Positions 1 through 7,067 of a stretch of DNA of 10,540 nucleotides are shown one piece after another. The number at the start of each line of letters is the position of its first letter. Position 1 is the first letter of the stretch. The stretch spans positions 1 through 10,540 of the forward strand of contig NZ_LGKG01000199.1 of assembly GCF_001294335.1 (NCBI RefSeq), written 5' to 3'. The position numbers and the translations under genes were made by a program. Source of the DNA: Streptomyces chattanoogensis (lineage in GTDB: Bacteria; Actinomycetota; Actinomycetes; Streptomycetales; Streptomycetaceae). Below the pieces are notes generated by a model. The model had not been told where the DNA came from. It was given only the letters and a program-made list of their open reading frames with translations, and ran no database searches.

Positions 1-23
1 CCGCCCCCCCCGAACCCCCACCC

Positions 24-60
24 CAAAGCAAAACCGGCCGGCCCCCAAGGACCGGCCGGT
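24..60 (-). terminator. Rho-independent terminator of parC
   Basis: On the minus strand a perfect 9-bp stem (33-41 with 52-60, ACCGGCCGG against CCGGCCGGT) with a 10-base loop is followed by a T-rich tail (TTTGCTTT, 24-31). It begins 17 bases after the parC stop codon. The stem plus tail on the minus strand makes it the parC terminator. Positions 1-23 are a C-rich run in which I see nothing. Confidence 0.8.
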
Positions 61-77
61 TGCCCGGCAGTACCCGC

Positions 78-2525
78 TTACACGGGCCCGGCCAGCGCCG
101 CCACCTGCTTGGCCAGCGGTACGCCCGAGCCGTCCCGGCGCGGGTCCACGTCCGGCAGAGGCACCGGTGCGCCCTTGGCGTCCGCCGCCCGGACCGGTGC
201 GGCGCCGGCCCAAGCCATGGTCAGGCAGTCCTCGCCCTTCAGGAACCGCTGGCAGCGCACGCCGCCGGTCGCCCGCCCCTTGCGCGGATACTGGTCGAAC
301 GGGGTGAGCTTGGCCGTGGCCACCGAGTCGTCCAGGGTGCCGTGCGAGCTGGCGACCGTGAACACCATGGCGTCCGTGGCCGGGTCGACCGCCGAGAACG
401 AGATCACCTTCGCACCCTCACCCAGCTTGATGCCGGCCATACCGCCCGCGGGCCGGCCCTGCGGCCGCACCTGCGACGCCGGATAGCGCAGCAGCTGCGC
501 CTCGCTGGTGATGAAGACCAGGTCCTCCTCACCGGTACGCAGCTCCGCGGCGCCCACGATGCGGTCACCGTCCTTGAGGGTGATGACCTCCAACTCCTCC
601 TTGTTGGACGGATAGTCGGGCACCACGCGCTTGACGACACCCTGTTCCGTACCGAGCGCCAGGCCCGGCGAGGACTCGTCCAGAGTGGTCAGGCAGATCA
701 GCTCCTCGCCGTCCTGGAGGGACAGGAACTCCGAGGTCTGCGCGCCGCCGGAGAGGTTGGGCGCCGCCGCCGTCTCCGGCAGCTGAGGAAGGTCGATCAC
801 CGAGAGCCGCAGCAGCCGCCCGGTCGATGTCACGGCGCCGACCTCGCCCCGGGTCGTGGCCGGTACCGCCGAGACGATCGTGTCGTGCTTGACGCGCTTG
901 GCCTCCGCGTCGAACGGCACCTCCCCGGTGACCGTACGCGCCAGCAGCCCCGTCGAGGACAGCAGCACCCGGCACGGGTCGTCGGACACCTGCAGCGGCA
1001 CCGCGCCGACCGTGGGGCCCGCCGACTCCAGCAGGACCGTACGCCGGTCCGTGCCGTACTTCTTCGCGACCGCGGCCAGTTCGTTGGAGACCAGCTTGCG
1101 CAGCTCCGCGTCCGACTCCAGGATCTGCGTCAGCTTCGCGATCTCCTCCTGGAGCCGGTCGCGCTCCGCCTCCAGCTCGATGCGGTCGAACTTGGTCAGC
1201 CGGCGCAGCGGGGTGTCCAGGATGTACTGCGTCTGGATGTCGCTCAGCGAGAAGCGCTCGATCAGCCGCTCCTTGGCCTGGGCGCTGTTCTCGCTGGAGC
1301 GGATGAGGCGGATGACCTCGTCGATGTCGACCAGCGCCGTCAGCAGGCCCTCGACCAGGTGGAGACGGTCGCGCCGCTTGCCGCGCCGGAACTCGCTGCG
1401 CCGGCGCACCACGTCGAAGCGGTGGTCGACATAGACCTCCAGCAGCTCCTTGAGGCCCAGCGTCAGCGGCTGGCCGTCCACCAGGGCGACGTTGTTGATG
1501 CCGAAGGACTCCTCCATCGGCGTGAGCTTGTAGAGCTGCTCCAGGACGGCCTCGGGGTTGAAGCCGTTCTTGACCTCGATGACCAGCCGCAGGCCGTGCT
1601 GGCGGTCGGTGAGGTCCTTCACATCCGCGATGCCCTGCAGCTTCTTCGAGCCGACCAGGTCCTTGATCTTGGAGATGACCTTCTCGGGGCCGACGGTGAA
1701 GGGGAGTTCGGTGACGACCAGGCCCTTGCGGCGGGCCGTGACGGTCTCCACCGTGACGGTGGCGCGGATCTTGAACGTGCCGCGGCCCTTCTCGTACGCG
1801 TCCCGTACACCGCCCAGGCCCACGATCCGGCCGCCGGTCGGCAGATCGGGGCCGGGCACGAAGCGCATCAGTGTGTCGAGATCGGCGTTCGGATGCTTGA
1901 TCAGGTGGCGCGCGGCCGCGATCACCTCGCCGAGGTTGTGCGGCGGCATGTTGGTCGCCATGCCGACCGCGATGCCGGAGGAACCGTTGACCAGGAGGTT
2001 GGGATACGCGGCGGGGAGGGCCACCGGCTCCTGTTCCTGGCCGTCGTAGTTCGGCGTGAAGTCGACGGTGTCCTCTTCGATGGACTCCGTCATCAGGGAC
2101 GTCGCCGACGCCATCCGGCACTCGGTGTAACGCATCGCGGCGGGCGGGTCGTCATTGCCCAGCGAGCCGAAGTTGCCGTGGCCGTCCACCAGCGGCAGCC
2201 GCATGGAGAACGGCTGTGCCATGCGCACCAGCGCGTCGTAGATGGACGCGTCGCCGTGCGGGTGGAGCTTACCCATGACCTCGCCGACCACCCGGGCACA
2301 CTTGACGTAGCCGCGGTCGGGGCGCAGGCCCATCTCGTTCATCTGGTACAGGATGCGGCGGTGTACGGGCTTGAGGCCGTCGCGGGCGTCCGGCAGGGCG
2401 CGGGAGTAGATGACCGAATACGCGTACTCGAGGAAGGAACCCTGCATCTCGTCGACGACGTCGATGTCGAGGATCCTCTCCTCGAAGTCGTCCGGCGGCG
2501 GGGTCTTCGTGCTGCGGCGGGCCAT
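78..2525 (-). CDS. parC: DNA topoisomerase IV subunit A (type IIA topoisomerase, GyrA/ParC family)
   Basis: An 815-residue cleavage/rejoining subunit that works with the ParE ATPase to decatenate and relax DNA. Visible: the N-terminal start of the breakage-reunion domain ([19 protein letters not shown], residues 32-50, then LKPVHRRIL), the helix-turn-helix with HPHGD (88-92), and the catalytic tyrosine Y133 next to R132 in [11 protein letters not shown] coiled-coil region lies near residues 440-490, and a C-terminal beta-pinwheel with repeated strand motifs fills the last third. I see no canonical GyrA box (QRRGGKG type), which together with the basic N-terminus favours topoisomerase IV over gyrase A. 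Residue 93 is Ala at the position of the quinolone-determining Ser of E. coli GyrA; D97 is kept. The start is fixed by AGAAGGAG at 2537-2544 (minus), 11 bases from ATG. It is transcribed alone, divergent from the M16 operon; I found no convincing promoter. A second gyrase-A-like paralogue remains an alternative name. Confidence 0.93.
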   Translation of the reverse strand: MARRSTKTPPPDDFEERILDIDVVDEMQGSFLEYAYSVIYSRALPDARDGLKPVHRRILYQMNEMGLRPDRGYVKCARVVGEVMGKLHPHGDASIYDALVRMAQPFSMRLPLVDGHGNFGSLGNDDPPAAMRYTECRMASATSLMTESIEEDTVDFTPNYDGQEQEPVALPAAYPNLLVNGSSGIAVGMATNMPPHNLGEVIAAARHLIKHPNADLDTLMRFVPGPDLPTGGRIVGLGGVRDAYEKGRGTFKIRATVTVETVTARRKGLVVTELPFTVGPEKVISKIKDLVGSKKLQGIADVKDLTDRQHGLRLVIEVKNGFNPEAVLEQLYKLTPMEESFGINNVALVDGQPLTLGLKELLEVYVDHRFDVVRRRSEFRRGKRRDRLHLVEGLLTALVDIDEVIRLIRSSENSAQAKERLIERFSLSDIQTQYILDTPLRRLTKFDRIELEAERDRLQEEIAKLTQILESDAELRKLVSNELAAVAKKYGTDRRTVLLESAGPTVGAVPLQVSDDPCRVLLSSTGLLARTVTGEVPFDAEAKRVKHDTIVSAVPATTRGEVGAVTSTGRLLRLSVIDLPQLPETAAAPNLSGGAQTSEFLSLQDGEELICLTTLDESSPGLALGTEQGVVKRVVPDYPSNKEELEVITLKDGDRIVGAAELRTGEEDLVFITSEAQLLRYPASQVRPQGRPAGGMAGIKLGEGAKVISFSAVDPATDAMVFTVASSHGTLDDSVATAKLTPFDQYPRKGRATGGVRCQRFLKGEDCLTMAWAGAAPVRAADAKGAPVPLPDVDPRRDGSGVPLAKQVAALAGPV

Positions 2526-2602
2526 CGCGGCTGCGGCTCCTTCTGCTGCGTCTACTGCCGATGTGGGAACTACACGGTCGGGCCGGCGGCACTGCCCGGT
2601 CC

Positions 2603-2635
2603 GATCGGATGTGCCGGCCGGCAGCCGAACCGATC
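2603..2635. other. Nested inverted repeat in the parC/M16 divergent spacer
   Basis: A 12-bp perfect palindrome TGCCGGCCGGCA (2612-2623) lies between GATCGG (2603-2608) and CCGATC (2630-2635), which can pair with each other. It is 78-110 bases upstream of the parC start and could be an operator or a leader hairpin of the parC mRNA. GC-rich palindromes arise by chance in such DNA, so the function is uncertain. Confidence 0.35.
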
Positions 2636-2653
2636 AGCCGGCGGACCGACCCG

Positions 2654-2682
2654 TGAGTCTGCTGAGTCTGCCTGAGTCTGAC
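2654..2682. repeat. Three phased direct repeats, TGAGTCTG core
   Basis: TGAGTCTG occurs three times, starting at 2654, 2663 and 2673, in units of 9, 10 and 10 bases with a C-rich end (TGAGTCTGC, TGAGTCTGCC, TGAGTCTGAC). The spacing is close to one helical turn, so all three copies face the same side of the DNA. They lie in the only non-coding DNA between parC and the M16 operon. Candidate regulator-binding array; no known regulator recognised. Confidence 0.5.
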
Positions 2683-2789
2683 GCGGACCATTGTGGACCG
2701 CCCCACTGACAACGCCGACCGCGACTCCCCTTTCGGCGCTCGCGGGGCCGCCGCGCACGCCCTCCGTACGGGTCCGCTCGTCCGGGAAC

Positions 2790-2820
2790 TTCGCCAGATG
2801 TCGGCGCGGTTGCATACAGT
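2790..2820 (+). promoter_or_regulatory. Putative promoter of the M16 operon
   Basis: TACAGT (2815-2820) is a good TANNNT -10 box, placing the transcript start near 2827, about 31 bases before the first start codon. The -35 is poor: TTCGCC at 2790-2795 with a 19-base spacer is the best I can offer. Inferred from pattern only. Confidence 0.4.
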
Positions 2821-2857
2821 GACAGGACTTCCTCGCAAGCGGATCGAAGGGACGTAC

Positions 2858-4216
2858 ATGCCCATGGGTCACACGGCCACAGAACAAGCCGGCTCCGGCG
2901 GCCTGACAGCGACCGAGCACCGGCTGGCCAACGGCCTGCGCGTGGTGCTCTCCGAAGACCACCTGACCCCGGTCGCAGCGGTGTGCCTGTGGTACGACGT
3001 CGGCTCCCGCCACGAGGTCAAGGGCCGCACGGGCCTGGCGCACCTCTTCGAGCACCTGATGTTCCAGGGGTCCGCCCAGGTGAAGGGCAATGGCCACTTC
3101 GAGCTCGTCCAGGGCGCCGGCGGATCGCTGAACGGCACCACGAGCTTCGAGCGCACCAATTATTTCGAGACCATGCCCGCCCATGAGCTGGAGCTCGCGC
3201 TCTGGCTGGAGGCGGACCGGATGGGCTCGCTGCTGGCCGCGCTCGACGACGAGTCCCTGGAGAACCAGCGCGACGTCGTCAAGAACGAGCGCCGCCAGCG
3301 CTACGACAACGTCCCCTACGGTACGGCCTTCGAGAAGCTGACGGCCATGGCGTACCCGGAGGGCCACCCGTACCACCACACCCCCATCGGGTCGATGGCC
3401 GATCTTGACGCCGCCTCCCTGGAGGACGCGCAGGCGTTCTTCCGGACGTACTACGCGCCCAACAACGCCGTCCTGTCGGTCGTCGGGGACATCGACCCCG
3501 AGCAGACGCTGGCCTGGATCGAGAAGTACTTCGGCTCGATCCCCTCGCACAACGGCAAGCAGCCGCCGCGCGACGGGTCGCTGCCCGAGGTCATCGGCAG
3601 CGAGCTGCGCGAGGTCGTCGAGGAGGAAGTGCCCTCCCGTGCCCTGATGGCGGCCTACCGCCTGCCGCACGACGGCACCCGTGAGGCGGATGCCGCGGAT
3701 CTCGCGTTGACGGTCCTGGGCGGCGGCGAGTCCTCCCGGCTCTACAACCGCCTGGTGCGCCGCGACCGCTCCGCCGTGGCCGCCGGTTTCGGCCTGCTGC
3801 GGCTGGCCGGGGCACCCTCTCTGGGCTGGCTGGACGTGAAGACGTCCGGTGGCGTGGAGGTCCCCGCCATCGAGCGCGCCGTCGATGAGGAGCTGGCCCG
3901 GTTCGCCGCCGAGGGGCCGACCCCGGAGGAGATGGAGCGCGCGCAGGCCCAGTTGGAGCGCGAATGGCTGGACCGTCTGGCCACGGTCAGCGGCCGCGCC
4001 GACGAACTGTGCCGCTTCGCCGTCCTGTTCGGCGACCCGCAGCTCGCGCTGAACGCCGTCCAGCGGGTCCTGGCCATCACGCCCGAGGAGGTGCAGGCGG
4101 TCGCCAAGGCCCGGCTGCGCCCCGACAACCGCGCGGTGCTCGTGTACGAGCCCACCGAGCCGACCGCCCCGGCCGACCCGGCCGCCGACACCGAGGACAA
4201 GGAGGCGGATCGGTGA
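2858..4216 (+). CDS. M16 family zinc metallopeptidase, catalytic subunit
   Basis: A 452-residue insulinase/processing-peptidase-like protein. The zinc motif is inverted as in the family: HLFEH at residues 62-66 (H62 and H66 as ligands, E65 as catalytic base), with the third ligand E144 in VKNERRQ. The N-terminal M16 domain spans about 20-170 and the inactive-fold M16_C domain about 180-365. No signal peptide or membrane segment is seen, so it should act in the cytoplasm, probably on peptides or unfolded polypeptides. The C-terminal half lacks the usual arginine-tyrosine pair (RLVREKG.AY in relatives); here it reads RLVRRDRSAV (298-307), so another subunit probably supplies it. Start choice: GAAGGGA at 2846-2852 is 5 bases from ATG 2858 and 11 from an in-frame ATG at 2864, either of which may be used. 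An open frame continues back to ATG 2693, but it crosses the promoter region and is not conserved-looking. Its stop overlaps the next start by 4 bases. Confidence 0.92.
   Translation: MPMGHTATEQAGSGGLTATEHRLANGLRVVLSEDHLTPVAAVCLWYDVGSRHEVKGRTGLAHLFEHLMFQGSAQVKGNGHFELVQGAGGSLNGTTSFERTNYFETMPAHELELALWLEADRMGSLLAALDDESLENQRDVVKNERRQRYDNVPYGTAFEKLTAMAYPEGHPYHHTPIGSMADLDAASLEDAQAFFRTYYAPNNAVLSVVGDIDPEQTLAWIEKYFGSIPSHNGKQPPRDGSLPEVIGSELREVVEEEVPSRALMAAYRLPHDGTREADAADLALTVLGGGESSRLYNRLVRRDRSAVAAGFGLLRLAGAPSLGWLDVKTSGGVEVPAIERAVDEELARFAAEGPTPEEMERAQAQLEREWLDRLATVSGRADELCRFAVLFGDPQLALNAVQRVLAITPEEVQAVAKARLRPDNRAVLVYEPTEPTAPADPAADTEDKEADR
4199..4216 (+). promoter_or_regulatory. Ribosome binding site and GTGA overlap coupling the two M16 genes
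   Basis: AAGGAGG (4199-4205) sits inside the end of the first M16 gene, 7 bases before GTG 4213. The start GTG and stop TGA share bases (GTGA, 4213-4216), the typical arrangement for translational coupling and equal subunit output. This site decides the start of the second gene against several in-frame upstream codons. Confidence 0.85.
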
Positions 4217-5622
4217 GCGACGCCACCACCCGCGCAGATTCCGCCGCGCCCACCATGGACTTCCACCCCCAGCCCAAGGGCGGCGCACCCAAGCCGTGGG
4301 CCTTCCCTGCGCCCGAGCGCTCGCAGCTCGACAACGGGCTCACCCTGCTGACCAGCCACCGCCCCGGCCAGCAGGTCGTCGCCGTGGAGGTCAACCTCCT
4401 CGCCCCTCTGGAGGCCGAGCCCGAGGGACTGGACGGCATCGCCACGATCATGGCGCGCGCCCTGTCCGAGGGCACCGACAAGCACAGCGCCGAGGAGTTC
4501 GCCGCCGAGCTGGAGCGCTGCGGCGCCACGCTGGACGCGCACGCCGACCACCCCGGCGTACGCGTCTCCCTGGAGGTACCGGCCTCCCGGCTGCCCCGCG
4601 CGCTCGGCCTGCTCGCCGACGCGCTGCGCGCCCCCGCCTTCCCGGACAGCGAGATCGAGCGCCTGGTGCGCAACCGCCTCGACGAGATCCCGCACGAGCT
4701 CGCCAACCCGGCGCGGCGCGCCGCGATGGCGCTGTCCAAGGAGCTGTTCCCGGCCACTTCCCGGATGTCGCGCCCCCGCCAGGGCACCGAGGAGACCGTC
4801 ACACGCATCGACGCCGCGGCCGTCCGGGCCTTCTACGACGCCCATGTACGGCCCGCCACGGCCACCGCCGTCGTCGTCGGCGACTTCACCGGCGTCGACC
4901 TTCAGGTGGCGCTCGACGACACCCTCGGCGCCTGGCGCGGCTCCACCGCCGAACCGCTCAAGCCGTCGGCGATCACCGCCGACGACACCGGCCGGGTCGT
5001 CATCGTGGACCGCCCCGGCGCCGTCCAGACGCAGCTGCTGATCGGCCGTATCGGCGCCGACCGGCACGACCGGGTATGGCCGGCGCAGGTCCTCGGCACG
5101 TACTGCCTGGGCGGCACTCTCACGTCCCGGCTGGACCGGGTACTGCGCGAGGAGAAGGGCTACACCTACGGGGTGCGCGCTTTCGGCCAGGTGCTGCGCT
5201 CCTCCGCCGACGGCAGCGGCGCCGCGATGCTCGCCATCAGCGGCTCCGTGGACACCGCCTCCACCGGGCCGGCCCTGCAGGACCTCTGGCAGGTGCTGCG
5301 CACGCTGGCGGCGGAGGGGCTCACGGACGCCGAGCGGGATGTCGCCGTACAGAACCTCGTCGGGGTGGCGCCGCTGAAGTACGAGACCGCGGCGGCCGTC
5401 GCGGGCACCCTCGCCGACCAGGTGGAGCAGCACCTCCCGGACGACTTCCAGGCGCAGTTGTACGCCCGGCTCGCGCAGACCGGCACGGTCGAGGCGACCG
5501 CGGCCGCCGTCAGCGCCTTCCCGGTGGACCGGCTGGTGACGGTCCTGGTGGGCGACGCCGCGCAGATCGCCGGCCCCGTCAAGGAGCTCGGTATCGGCAA
5601 GGTGACGGTCGTCAGCGGCTGA
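4213..5622 (+). CDS. M16 family peptidase-like protein, non-catalytic partner subunit
   Basis: A 469-residue paralogue of the preceding protein. At the place of the zinc motif it reads ARALSEGTDKHSAEEF (residues 81-96), with no HxxEH and no third ligand, so it should not bind zinc. It does keep the C-terminal substrate-grip signature: RLDRVLREEKGYTYG (306-320), with R312 and tyrosines 317 and 319, exactly what its neighbour lacks. In known bacterial M16 heterodimers one subunit carries the zinc site and the other the R/Y pair; this pair fits that division (inference from both sequences). Domains: M16 about 38-190, M16_C about 205-390. The start is GTG with a strong Shine-Dalgarno and a 4-base overlap with the upstream gene. 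No signal peptide. Transcription should end at the hairpin about 50 bases after the stop. Confidence 0.9.
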   Translation: MSDATTRADSAAPTMDFHPQPKGGAPKPWAFPAPERSQLDNGLTLLTSHRPGQQVVAVEVNLLAPLEAEPEGLDGIATIMARALSEGTDKHSAEEFAAELERCGATLDAHADHPGVRVSLEVPASRLPRALGLLADALRAPAFPDSEIERLVRNRLDEIPHELANPARRAAMALSKELFPATSRMSRPRQGTEETVTRIDAAAVRAFYDAHVRPATATAVVVGDFTGVDLQVALDDTLGAWRGSTAEPLKPSAITADDTGRVVIVDRPGAVQTQLLIGRIGADRHDRVWPAQVLGTYCLGGTLTSRLDRVLREEKGYTYGVRAFGQVLRSSADGSGAAMLAISGSVDTASTGPALQDLWQVLRTLAAEGLTDAERDVAVQNLVGVAPLKYETAAAVAGTLADQVEQHLPDDFQAQLYARLAQTGTVEATAAAVSAFPVDRLVTVLVGDAAQIAGPVKELGIGKVTVVSG

Positions 5623-5673
5623 GACCCGACAACTGACTGCCCGTCACCAGTCGGCGGGCGATATGTCGACAAC

Positions 5674-5715
5674 GCGGCTCCCGTGGTGCATGTCCACCAC
5701 GGGAGCCGCCGTTTG
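5674..5715 (+). terminator. Terminator of the M16 operon
   Basis: A perfect 15-bp stem (5674-5688 with 5695-5709) with a 6-base loop CATGTC, followed by the modest T-containing tail CGTTTGTCC. It begins 52 bases after the stop codon of the second M16 gene and insulates the riboswitch-controlled gene downstream. Confidence 0.88.
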
Positions 5716-5779
5716 TCCTGAATCGAGCAGCCGGCTGCCCCTGTTCTTGTGGCGTGCGGCACAAAAAAGCCGGTTCTGT

Positions 5780-5809
5780 TTGGCGATTGAAAGATGTCCC
5801 GATTAGCGT
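5780..5809 (+). promoter_or_regulatory. Promoter of the M23 peptidase gene
   Basis: TTGGCG (5780-5785) and TAGCGT (5804-5809) with an 18-base spacer agree well with the Streptomyces HrdB consensus TTGACN-N18-TANNNT. An A-run (5763-5768) lies upstream. The predicted start near 5816 gives a leader of about 205 bases that contains the whole riboswitch. A leader hairpin (GTCCG 5831-5835 with CGGAC 5851-5855, enclosing CCAC/GTGG) precedes the aptamer. Confidence 0.6.
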
Positions 5810-5860
5810 CGGTCCGGCTGTCCGTCACAAGTCCGCCACAACCGTGGCACCGGACAGTCA

Positions 5861-5994
5861 TCGCCGAGTCCCCGTACGGCGCGAGCCAGGGGAGCCGGGG
5901 ACCCACACGTCCCCTGGGGTGAATCGGACCCCTCTCCGGAGGAGTCCGTAGGAGACCTTCCTGCTCCGAACCCGTCAGCTAACCCGGTAGGCGA
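5861..5994 (+). promoter_or_regulatory. c-di-AMP riboswitch (ydaO/yuaA type)
   Basis: The leader shows the conserved ydaO signatures in order: TCGCCGAGTCC (5861), GGGGAGCCGGGGACC (5889-5903), TGGGGTGAATCGG (5915-5927), and GAACCCGTCAGCTAACCC near the 3' end, then GTAGGCGA. The closing stem P1 pairs TCGCC (5861-5865) with GGCGA (5990-5994). Internal hairpins are GGGGAC 5897-5902 with GTCCCC 5909-5914, and GTAGGA 5948-5953 with TCCTGC 5959-5964. In Streptomyces this class is known to sit before cell-wall hydrolase genes such as rpfA, and bound c-di-AMP usually lowers expression. Here only 26 bases separate P1 from the start codon and no terminator hairpin lies between. Control through the ribosome binding site is therefore likely, although the mechanism is not proven by the sequence. 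Confidence 0.92.
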
Positions 5995-6020
5995 GAAGGA
6001 AGGAAAGGACCAGCCACCAG

Positions 6021-6821
6021 ATGGCGTTCACCCGTGCCACCGGGAAACATCGTGGTGCGAGCCGCGCGGCTCGTACGACCCGCAAGTTCGCCGGGATGGC
6101 CACCCTCGCGGCCACCGGAGTCGTCGCCTCCGTCGCCTCGCCGGCGCTGGCCGCCACGAGCCAGACGCACGCCGAGGACACCGGCCTTCAGCAGGCCGTC
6201 GTGATCGGCGGCGAGCTCGCCGACCGGCTCGAGGCCCAGGCCGACGCGCAGCATGCGGCCGCCGAGGCCGCCGCCGCACAGGCGAAGGCCGAGGCCGAGG
6301 CCAAGCGGGCCGCCGCGGAGGCCAAGCGGCGCGTCGAGGCCGCCGAGAAGAAGGCCAAGGCGGAGCGCGAGGCCAAGGAGCGCGCGGCCCGCGAGGCGGA
6401 GCGCAAGCGCCTCAACACCTTCGTCGCCCCCGTCGCCGGCTCCTACGTGTCCACCGGGTACAAGGCCTCCAGCAGCCTGTGGTCCTCCGGCAGCCACACC
6501 GGTATCGACTTCCACGCCGCCAGCGGTACCTCCGTCCACGCCGTCGGCTCGGGCACCGTCGTCGAGGCCGGCTGGGGCGGCTCGTACGGCAACAACATCG
6601 TGATCAAGATGCACGACGGTACGTACACCCAGTACGGCCATCTGTCGTCCATCGGGGTCTCGGTCGGCCAGACCGTCACGCCCGGCCAGCAGATAGGCCT
6701 CTCCGGCGCCACCGGCAACGTCACCGGGCCGCACCTCCACTTCGAGGCCCGCACCGGCCCGGACTACGGCTCGGACATCGACCCGATCGCGTATCTGCGC
6801 GCACACGGCGTCAGCGTCTGA
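6021..6821 (+). CDS. Secreted M23 family peptidoglycan endopeptidase with coiled-coil stalk
   Basis: A 266-residue lysostaphin/LytM-type zinc endopeptidase that would cut peptide cross-links in the wall. The N-terminus is a long Streptomyces-style signal peptide: basic residues 5-22, a hydrophobic stretch about 24-43, and a cleavage site after PALA (residue 44). Residues about 62-130 are an Ala/Glu/Lys/Arg-rich coiled coil without proline, as in NlpD/EnvC-like hydrolases, where such regions mediate partner contacts. The M23 domain (about 135-262) has every key residue: H159 and D163 in HTGIDF, H207 in YGHLS, and H238/H240 in GPHLHFE, so it should be active. The start ATG follows AAAGGA (6004-6009) by 11 bases. 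It is monocistronic: its own promoter, a c-di-AMP riboswitch leader and a terminator. The context suggests wall remodelling during growth or sporulation under second-messenger control. Confidence 0.93.
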   Translation: MAFTRATGKHRGASRAARTTRKFAGMATLAATGVVASVASPALAATSQTHAEDTGLQQAVVIGGELADRLEAQADAQHAAAEAAAAQAKAEAEAKRAAAEAKRRVEAAEKKAKAEREAKERAAREAERKRLNTFVAPVAGSYVSTGYKASSSLWSSGSHTGIDFHAASGTSVHAVGSGTVVEAGWGGSYGNNIVIKMHDGTYTQYGHLSSIGVSVGQTVTPGQQIGLSGATGNVTGPHLHFEARTGPDYGSDIDPIAYLRAHGVSV

Positions 6822-6837
6822 CGCCCCGCGTCCTTGC

Positions 6838-6864
6838 GAAGCCCCGGTCACCGGCCGGGGCTTC
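6838..6864 (+). terminator. Terminator of the M23 peptidase gene
   Basis: A perfect 10-bp stem GAAGCCCCGG (6838-6847) with CCGGGGCTTC (6855-6864) and a 7-base loop, starting 17 bases after the stop codon. There is no T-run, which is common for Streptomyces terminators. Confidence 0.75.
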
Positions 6865-6923
6865 CGCATATCCGGGGGCTCGGTGCCGGCGGACGGCAGT
6901 CGGCAGGCGCCCACTGTCCGCAG

Positions 6924-6951
6924 CCCGTGACCCGTGGCCCGTGACCCGTGG
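6924..6951. repeat. Four tandem copies of a 7-base unit, CCCGTGR
   Basis: CCCGTGA and CCCGTGG alternate twice (two perfect copies of a 14-base unit, 6924-6937 and 6938-6951). The array lies in the 246-base spacer between the M23 gene and gntR, just upstream of the A/T-rich inverted repeat. It may be a slippage product or a binding array; length could vary between strains. Confidence 0.7.
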
Positions 6952-6955
6952 CCAA

Positions 6956-6972
6956 AAATTCTCCATGAATTT
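6956..6972. promoter_or_regulatory. A/T-rich inverted repeat AAATTC-N5-GAATTT upstream of gntR
   Basis: AAATTC (6956-6961) and GAATTT (6967-6972) form a perfect 6-bp inverted repeat with a 5-base centre TCCAT. Such an A/T-rich symmetric block is uncommon in this G+C-rich sequence. It lies about 40 bases upstream of the candidate gntR -10 box, a plausible place for an operator. No known regulator is recognised. Confidence 0.4.
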
Positions 6973-6982
6973 CCGGAGGCCG

Positions 6983-7035
6983 TCGGAAAAGTCGTCCCCG
7001 TCGAATAGAGTCACCCAAAACCCGCCGATCGGCGG
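6983..7035 (+). promoter_or_regulatory. Putative gntR promoter with palindromic operator
   Basis: TAGAGT (7006-7011) is a TANNNT -10 box; TCGGAA (6983-6988) at 17 bases is a weak -35. The predicted start is near 7018, immediately before a perfect 14-bp palindrome CCGCCGATCGGCGG (7022-7035). A repressor bound there would block transcription, so autoregulation by the GntR protein is possible. All of this is inferred from pattern. Confidence 0.4.
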
Positions 7036-7067
7036 CGTTCCCGGGGATTACGGCGGAGGCACGGACG

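Noticed and set aside
60..2675. An 871-codon open frame on the plus strand opposite parC
   Set aside because: It mirrors parC in the antisense direction. High G+C in third positions removes stop codons there. The product is a low-complexity Arg/Gly/Leu-rich string with no domain, and parC on the other strand has clear motifs.
2693..2857. N-terminal extension of the first M16 protein from ATG 2693
   Set aside because: It would place coding sequence across the candidate promoter and directly after the phased repeats, it adds an unusual basic segment, and a clear GAAGGGA ribosome binding site precedes ATG 2858/2864.
2570..5433. Long minus-strand open frames opposite the M16 genes
   Set aside because: Same codon-bias artefact: no ribosome binding sites, no domains, and complete overlap with well-supported genes.
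5674..5709. Possible operator or attachment site because of its long perfect symmetry
   Set aside because: Position just after an operon end, a hairpin-sized loop and a T-containing tail fit a terminator; no integrase or duplicated site is nearby.
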